NCBI GenBank assembly: GCA_951217055.1
Contig: OX578276.1
Span: 28,667,505-28,731,504 of the forward strand
Length of the DNA: 64,000 nucleotides
Origin: Gerris lacustris
Taxonomy: Eukaryota; Arthropoda; Insecta; Hemiptera; Gerridae
Direction: 5' to 3'
Shown here: positions 58,480-64,000 of the stretch, one piece after another
Position numbering within the stretch: the first letter of the stretch is position 1
Layout of the letters: each line of letters starts with the position of its first letter
Notes under the pieces: model-generated
Databases searched by the model: none
What the model was told of the DNA's origin: nothing
What the model saw: only the letters and a program-made list of their open reading frames with translations
Made by a program: the position numbers and the translations under genes

Positions 58480-58840
58480 TAAATAATTCCTCCCCAGCGG
58501 CGAATACAAACCCAAACATCTCTATTATTTAGATACTAGATATTTCCTGAATAAGGTATAATTCGTATAAGGTTGAATTCGTATTTCAATAGGCCCCCAA
58601 ATAGAATTGTTTAATCAAAATCGTCGGAAGCGTATGGGGCAGCGTCCCCAAATTTTGAGTTAAAATTTGAGTTAAATCCCTTGATTTTGCACTGGGGTAT
58701 AATTTTAGGTGTTGATCGTTTACGTAAAATTTCATCCCAATCATAGGCTCAATGTGTCTGCACATATGACAGACAGACATTTTTTAAAAACCACTATTTC
58801 GTACTCAGGGGACCATAAAACGAGAAAGTAAAAATAGTGA
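58480..58840 (+). repeat. Family C repeat, diverged full-length
   Basis: Starts 'ccccagcggcgaatacaaac' (decayed antisense T-arm), then 'ttaatcaaaatcgtcgga', 'gcgtccccaaattttgagtt', 'gatttcatcccaatcatagg'-type sequence, a GACAGACA and 'attttttaaaaaccactatt'. Order as in 24188-24650. Confidence 0.7.
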
Positions 58841-58910
58841 AACATGGCTTCATCATAAACAGCGGTTTCATGAATTCACCTCATTCATTGGTCCACTCAA
58901 TTGTTAAGTT

Positions 58911-59405
58911 CGATGAGTGATAACCAAGCAGCCTCACTATGGAACTCACTTTTTCTTGTCCGATTAGTGATAAGCGAGCATCCTTACTGTGGAACTCACT
59001 TTTTCTTGTCCGATTAGTGATAAGCGAGCAGCCTCATTGTGAAACTTACTTTTTTCTCGTCCGATTAGTGATAAGCGAGTAGCCTCACTGTGGAACTCAC
59101 TTTTTCTTGCCCGATCAGTGATAAGCGAGCAGCCTCACTGTGGCACCCACTGTTTCTAGTGTGATGGTGATGAGTGATAAGCGAGGGGCTTCATTCTCAT
59201 TGCGGAACTCACTTTTTCTTGTGCGATCAGTGATAAGCGAGGGGCCTCACTTTTTCTTGTGCAATTGGTGATAAGGATAAGCGAGGGGCCTCACTTTTTC
59301 TTGTGCAATTGGTGATAAGGGAAAGCGAGGGGACTCACTTTTTCTTGGGCAATTAGTGATAAGCGAGCAGCCTCACTGTGGCAACCACTATTTCTTGTGT
59401 GATGT
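58911..59405 (+). repeat. Minisatellite, ten units of about 40-57 bp
   Basis: The core 'agtgataagcgag' recurs ten times, with 'cctcactgtggaactcactttttcttg' variants between (split here as cctcactgtgg and aactcactttttcttg). Middle units are shortened to about 42 bp by loss of the 'tgtggaactca' block. A single related unit lies at about 59936-59982. Confidence 0.93.
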
Positions 59406-60802
59406 TTCACCAGGTTTATTTTGTTTATCCTTACAAAAAAACCAATACCTAATTGTTCGGATATTCTCCATTCAGGTTCATAAAACGCAATAAAAATCCC
59501 TGTGCTGGATCATTGATATCATACGATAGGATAAATGGTTTATAGTCTAATGCTACCTATTTGTAGGCTAATTTTAACAAATATCGAATACTTTATCAAT
59601 CATTTTCTAAATGCCTTAATAATATTAATTTTCTTACTCGAAAGTGCACTTACACAATTTATGAATTTAGTAAAATAACTATTCTCTCAGTCGTAAATAA
59701 AAACAAAGCCAAAGAACTATTTATTACTAAAAGAGCCAACTATCTTGATTGAAACGTAGTTGGCAACGCATGTGAGAAAGACAGACAAGAATGGCTAACA
59801 TCTTAAAGTCCGTGGAACTAAATTTTGAATTACGACTGCACATTTATTTGAAAACTAACTCAGGTTTTGCTTGTTTCCTGCTTCGAAAAAAAAACAAAAA
59901 CATTGTTTCATGTTCACAGCTCTTTCATTATCCACTCAATTGTTAAGTTTGACGAATGATAAACAAACCTCACTATTATTCGTTAAGCATGAATTGGACT
60001 AAATGTTTTACTTATACGTTTTTATTTTTTCTTAGAAACAATTATCATTCAAGAAAAATTTATAATTATATGAAGATTAGGCCGTAAAAGCATGAACAAG
60101 AGTGTAAAATAATAATCATTTTTCTAAAAATTATTTTTCAAAAAGAGATCAATTTAAATATGATTTACTTATAACTTTCTTTAAAGCAGTTTAGAGATGC
60201 ACTATTTACGAGAAGGCTAACGATAAAAAATAAATAAAGACGTTTTAAAGTCACGTTCATAAAAAAGTTAATATTTTCTTAAAGTGTTGTAATAATTAAA
60301 GGTTGATGAAGGCAATTTACATAAATAAGTTACCCGAGTAAAAGAGAAAAGTAGTTTTAGTGAGAGTCATACTCGAACCTGATATAATATTAATAAATGT
60401 ATGGAGGCCATCGACCTGCGCTTCCAATTACATCTGATTTTAAAAGCTACAAATTATGTCAATATCAATTATTAATATAAAATTTAAGATGACAACTACC
60501 CAAACTATCTAAATTAACCGAAAAACAAAGAGTCGTTCGACGAAGTATGTATTTGTCTTAAGGCTGCACGGGAACTGGGGTCGGCACACGCGCTATAAGC
60601 TCACGCCTATAAAATTCAACCAAGATACTTAAAAATTTGTACGCGTATAATTTGAGAAAAGTCAGAGGTTTATTAGTTTTTGTTTTTTCTTATCGCTTTT
60701 ATTATTTTTTTTTGTTTTGATAAAAAATAAAATGGGAGGGCGGAAAAAAGAAAATAAAAATATTTCAAAATTTAAAAAAAAGATGGGCATTTATGTTTTT
60801 AC
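59406..60802. other. AT-rich non-coding DNA
   Basis: Contains the single minisatellite-related unit near 59936-59982 ('tccactcaattgttaagttt'). No gene. Confidence 0.45.
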
Positions 60803-60813
60803 AAAGAGTAATT
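60803..60813 (+). repeat. Left target-site duplication of SINE foldback 2
   Basis: 'aaagagtaatt' here and at 61044-61054. Confidence 0.8.
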
Positions 60814-61043
60814 GTAAATTCACATTTTACGATTTTGGTAGTATTCATACTACGGGACGATTAAATTTTAATTTAAATCAAATTATAATTATTATTAACT
60901 ACGGGAAACATACAGAGAAAAATAGACTACAGCGCGGGGATTTGAACCACCGGCCTCTAGAGGCCGGTGGTTCAAATCCCCGCGCTGGAGTGTATTTTTC
61001 TCTGTATGTTTCCCGTAGTTAATAATAATTATAATTTGATTTA
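60814..61043 (+). mobile_element. SINE-derived foldback retroposon, copy 2
   Basis: Same leader as copy 1 ('attttggtagtattcatac'), then a 168-bp palindrome (60875-61042) with no spacer and two mismatches between 84-bp arms. The centre is TCTAGA at 60956-60961. Each arm is SINE-1 T-arm ('ggttcaaatcc') plus tail. The internal sequence differs from copy 1 at several places, and the flanking duplication is different, so it inserted separately. Confidence 0.9.
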
Positions 61044-61054
61044 AAAGAGTAATT
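61044..61054 (+). repeat. Right target-site duplication of SINE foldback 2
   Basis: Exact repeat of 60803-60813. Confidence 0.8.
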
Positions 61055-61285
61055 ATGTGAATTTTGGTAAATAAATATTAAGCTGGTGAGGCGTACTGGG
61101 AACTTTTCTTAGATTTATTATCTAGAAGGTGCTGACCCCGGCGAATTTTAAAAGAAACAATTAACTAATTTTAAGAACAATTAACTGACAATTTATTAAA
61201 TTCTGATTTGATGGTTTTGATCAACCCACCGATGTTTTTAACTCTTTTATTATGAAAAATGAAATAAAAACAATTTCAAATATTC

Positions 61286-61660
61286 GGTCATGGACACCCT
61301 TTTGGTGCCCGCTCTTACACGTCCGGCTAGTTTACCCTCTTCCAGTAGTCCAATCTAGCTGAAACTTGGCACATAGACTCTCTACCACAAAAACAATTTA
61401 ACAAATTAATTAGTTAATTAATTTTTCAATTTAATTAATTAACTTTTTAAAAATAAATGGATATTTAAATTAAGTAGGTAATAGAAATAAAATAAAAATT
61501 TAATTTAATTAATTAAATTGAAAAATTAATTAATTAATTAATTTGTTAAAATGTTTTTGTGGTAGAGAGTCTATGTGCCAAGATTCAGCTCAATTGGACG
61601 ACTGGAAGAGGGTAAACTAGCCGGACGTGTAAGAGCGGGCCCCAAAGGGTGTCCATGACC
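61286..61660. mobile_element. Palindromic MITE, 375 bp
   Basis: Left end GGTCATGGACACCCTTTTGG and right end are reverse complements, and pairing continues for about 150 bp on each side, including an AT-rich 'ttaattaatta' inner stretch. The centre is about 90 bp of unpaired AT-rich sequence. 'aatatt' lies near both ends but is offset by one base on the left, so the target duplication is not settled. No coding capacity. Confidence 0.85.
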
Positions 61661-62825
61661 AATATTATTATGGAAAAATTTTCATGGACTAATACGAATC
61701 GATCCAAGAAAAAATTGTATTGACCTTGGACTCCAAAAGTTTTCAATCCTTATGAAAACACGGCTATATGTTACAGTGAAAGAAAAAATTTAAATCACGG
61801 GCAAATTTTATACTTCCATGACATTAGTACCTTAAGTTTGTTAGATCTAATTTATAAAGCTTTTCTTATTTCAATAAACATCATTCAAGGACAACAAACG
61901 AAGTCTGGCTGTTATGATATATAATTTTGTTAAAAAAAAGACGCTGTGAGCCAAAACTCATAAGTAAAGAATTAGCCTTGAGAAATTCAAATGTACCTCT
62001 AACGCAAATGAGAGAGCCATTATTTTGTGACTAAGGTTTCAAGAAAATAAAAAAATAAATAATAGTTTGTGATGGGTCATTAAACAGAATGTTAACACTC
62101 GGTAGACGAAGATGTAAAAATGTAAAGTGAAGCCATCTAGATCTTGATGGAATGACAGATTAGTATGATAAGTCGAGGAAATGGACCGGCGGTAAAATAA
62201 AAACAGATTGCCAAAAGCCAAGGTCAGAGGATTAAGTGAGGTGAGAGAATTGTATATAGAAGTATTTCTATCGTTTAGTAAAGGGTGGCGGATGCTAGGC
62301 TATACTGCAAGGACATGAGATCTTACATCGTAATCGAGGGTCAAGGTAACCACTTTGCAGCGGCTCTGAACAGTCGATATCATCGCATCTAAACCACGGT
62401 GATTTGTGGGTCTAGGTAGCTCCAAGCATTATAAGGTCTGAGAACATTTACTCCTTATTTGAACACAATTGCACTTTGAAAACAAAAACAAAAAAATGAT
62501 TGATGAACAAACAACTGGAATGTACAAATTGCAGAAGAAACAAGATTGATTTGGCAGATTGCCGATAAATCTGTAGCTTTACTAATGATACAGGAGATCT
62601 TAGACTCGTAACTATATATTATAAAAAAAACTTGTTTCTTTTGTAATCGAATCGTAAATGATATGTCATAAATGAAACTTTTCTTTAACTATTAAAGTAA
62701 GATTAATTACTGAACAAATAACTCTCTAACTTTCGACTTAATCCAAACCTCAGCTGTATATTTAATTATTTCAATTTTTTATCTTTCAAAAATAAGTAAC
62801 ATTACTAAAAAGTACAATAATATAA
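61661..62825. other. AT-rich non-coding DNA
   Basis: No gene or element recognised. Confidence 0.4.
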
Positions 62826-63040
62826 AGTATGTCCATGGATGGACTAATTGTCTATACGTGTATATTCAAAAAAAAAAAAAAAAAATCGAAGAAAAGTCAC
62901 TCTTCATAAAATCTGCTGCTTGTTTAATGAAGATTTATAGTACCAATTACTTTTTGTTCAAAATGAACCCTGCACCCAAAAATTACTATTTTCTAAAATT
63001 GTACAAGAGGAAACCGGACCAAATTTTGATTATTCAAGAA
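62826..63040 (+). repeat. Diverged repeat, plus-oriented member of an inverted pair
   Basis: 'tatgtccatggatggact', 'tcgaagaaaagtcact', 'accctgcacccaaaaatt' and 'gtacaagaggaaaccgg' occur in this order and again, on the opposite strand, at 63592-63745. It carries a 17-base A run. An uncharacterised dispersed element. Confidence 0.65.
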
Positions 63041-63591
63041 AAAACTTTTCTTTATAATTTCTTTTAGACACTATTCTAAATTTCTTTTTCGCATAAAAAT
63101 GTAAAAAATCAAATTTCAAATATTCGGCCCCTTGCCATTTATAAATAGTCAAATTTGTCTGATACTAATAAATGACGAATCGATTTAGAGGTCTCATTGG
63201 GAAAATTAAAAGTAGTGGTATTACTTTTTTTGATAAAATCAATTTGAGAAATCTTCTTAATTATTTAATTATTATTTATTTCTGAAATAGAAGAATTATC
63301 ATTTTCAAACATGATGTTTTTTCTCAATTGATTTCCCCTTTAATAGCTTCCATGATGTTTGTATTAAATTAAGCAATATCAAAACTTTTAATACACTCAA
63401 CAAGACCTTTAATTTGACCCCTCATTCATTTGGATCAGAAAAATTTAACATTTCATAAATTGACGGGTTGGGAGTTTTTTAAATCCGATTTTCGACATTT
63501 GTACACTTAACCCTATCACCCCTACTACCAAAAACAGAACCCTTACCTACTATCTAAAAGAAATTATAAAGAATACTTATTCTTAATTAAT
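63041..63591. other. AT-rich non-coding DNA between the inverted pair
   Basis: Nothing recognised. Confidence 0.35.
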
Positions 63592-63745
63592 CGAAATTGG
63601 GTTCGGCGTTCTCTTGAACAAGTTTATAAAATTGTATTTCTTGGGTACAGGGTACGATTTGAAAAGAAAGTGACTTTTCTTCAAAAAATTGATTTTTTTT
63701 GGAATTAACACGTATGGGCAACTCCAACCGTGGACATACTGTATA
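63592..63745 (-). repeat. Diverged repeat, minus-oriented member of the inverted pair
   Basis: On the minus strand: 'tatgtccacggttgga', 'tgaagaaaagtcactt', 'accctgtacccaagaaat' and 'gttcaagagaacgccg', colinear with 62826-63040. The open frames across it (63583-63940) are not supported as genes. Confidence 0.65.
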
Positions 63746-64000
63746 AATAGGCATTTTACAGACAAAATCTTTAAGAAGATGAAAAAAATTGCATGACAAA
63801 AATGACGAAGAACGAATGAGGGAAGAGAAGGGACTAATTCCAAAACCAGGTACTCTTATTGAATATGTCATCCCTATATAATGGATTTGGTGTATAATAA
63901 CCCAGGAAAAGTGTTCCGAACATGTAATACCTATGGACACAACCTGATTTCCAAAGTAAACTAGCGTGAAAAAAACATAAAAAAACCCTATTCTTTCACT
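63746..64000. other. Non-coding DNA to the window end
   Basis: No feature recognised. Confidence 0.35.

Noticed and set aside
58116..58532. 138-codon ATG-started frame
   Set aside because: No domain, AT-driven composition, and its end runs into a family C repeat.

Overview
The window is gene-poor, AT-rich animal DNA, almost certainly arthropod and probably insect. The reasons are an intact BEL/Pao LTR retrotransposon, RTE-like and Jockey/I-like LINE fragments, tRNA-derived SINEs, and many short non-autonomous elements of the (GACA)n / 'AAATTTCAnnnAAATCGG' type common in arthropod genomes. The order cannot be fixed from sequence alone. I found no host gene exon that I can support. Nearly every open reading frame outside the retrotransposon is a chance frame, often lacking an ATG.

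Layout. 0-10 kb: AT-rich DNA with a minus-strand SINE, a foldback with a hammerhead-like core, and family A repeats. 10-21 kb: a family A copy split by a 5'-truncated RTE-like LINE with a clean target duplication; a perfect-arm foldback retroposon built from SINE tails; a long (AT)n tract; a second SINE; and a Helentron/HINE-like element. 21-32 kb: a nested terminal-inverted-repeat (TIR) cluster, HINE-like and family C repeats, a 64-bp minisatellite, a foldback, a 1.34-kb TIR transposon with an 8-bp target duplication, and an 830-bp imperfect palindrome. 32.07-41.09 kb: the one certain coding locus, a complete BEL/Pao element with 1029-bp LTRs differing at one base, a 5-bp target duplication and one uninterrupted 1810-aa gag-pol frame. 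41-50 kb: a decayed LINE with a duplicated RNase H segment, two more HINE-like copies, and a 1-kb direct duplication framed by family A termini. 50-64 kb: family C copies, a 276-bp tandem array, a full tRNA-headed SINE, two palindromic MITEs, a complete family A element, a ten-unit minisatellite, a second SINE foldback retroposon and a diverged inverted repeat pair.

How the parts relate. The BEL element carries every activity for its own retrotransposition. The SINEs and SINE foldbacks carry no protein and would depend on LINE machinery; the LINE remains here are too broken to supply it. The short elements fall into families (A, HINE-1, HINE-2, C) that share an internal sequence syntax, which suggests common descent or repeated exchange of modules. 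Nested insertions give relative ages: family A predates the RTE-like LINE and the TTAA MITE, and the BEL element is among the youngest insertions.
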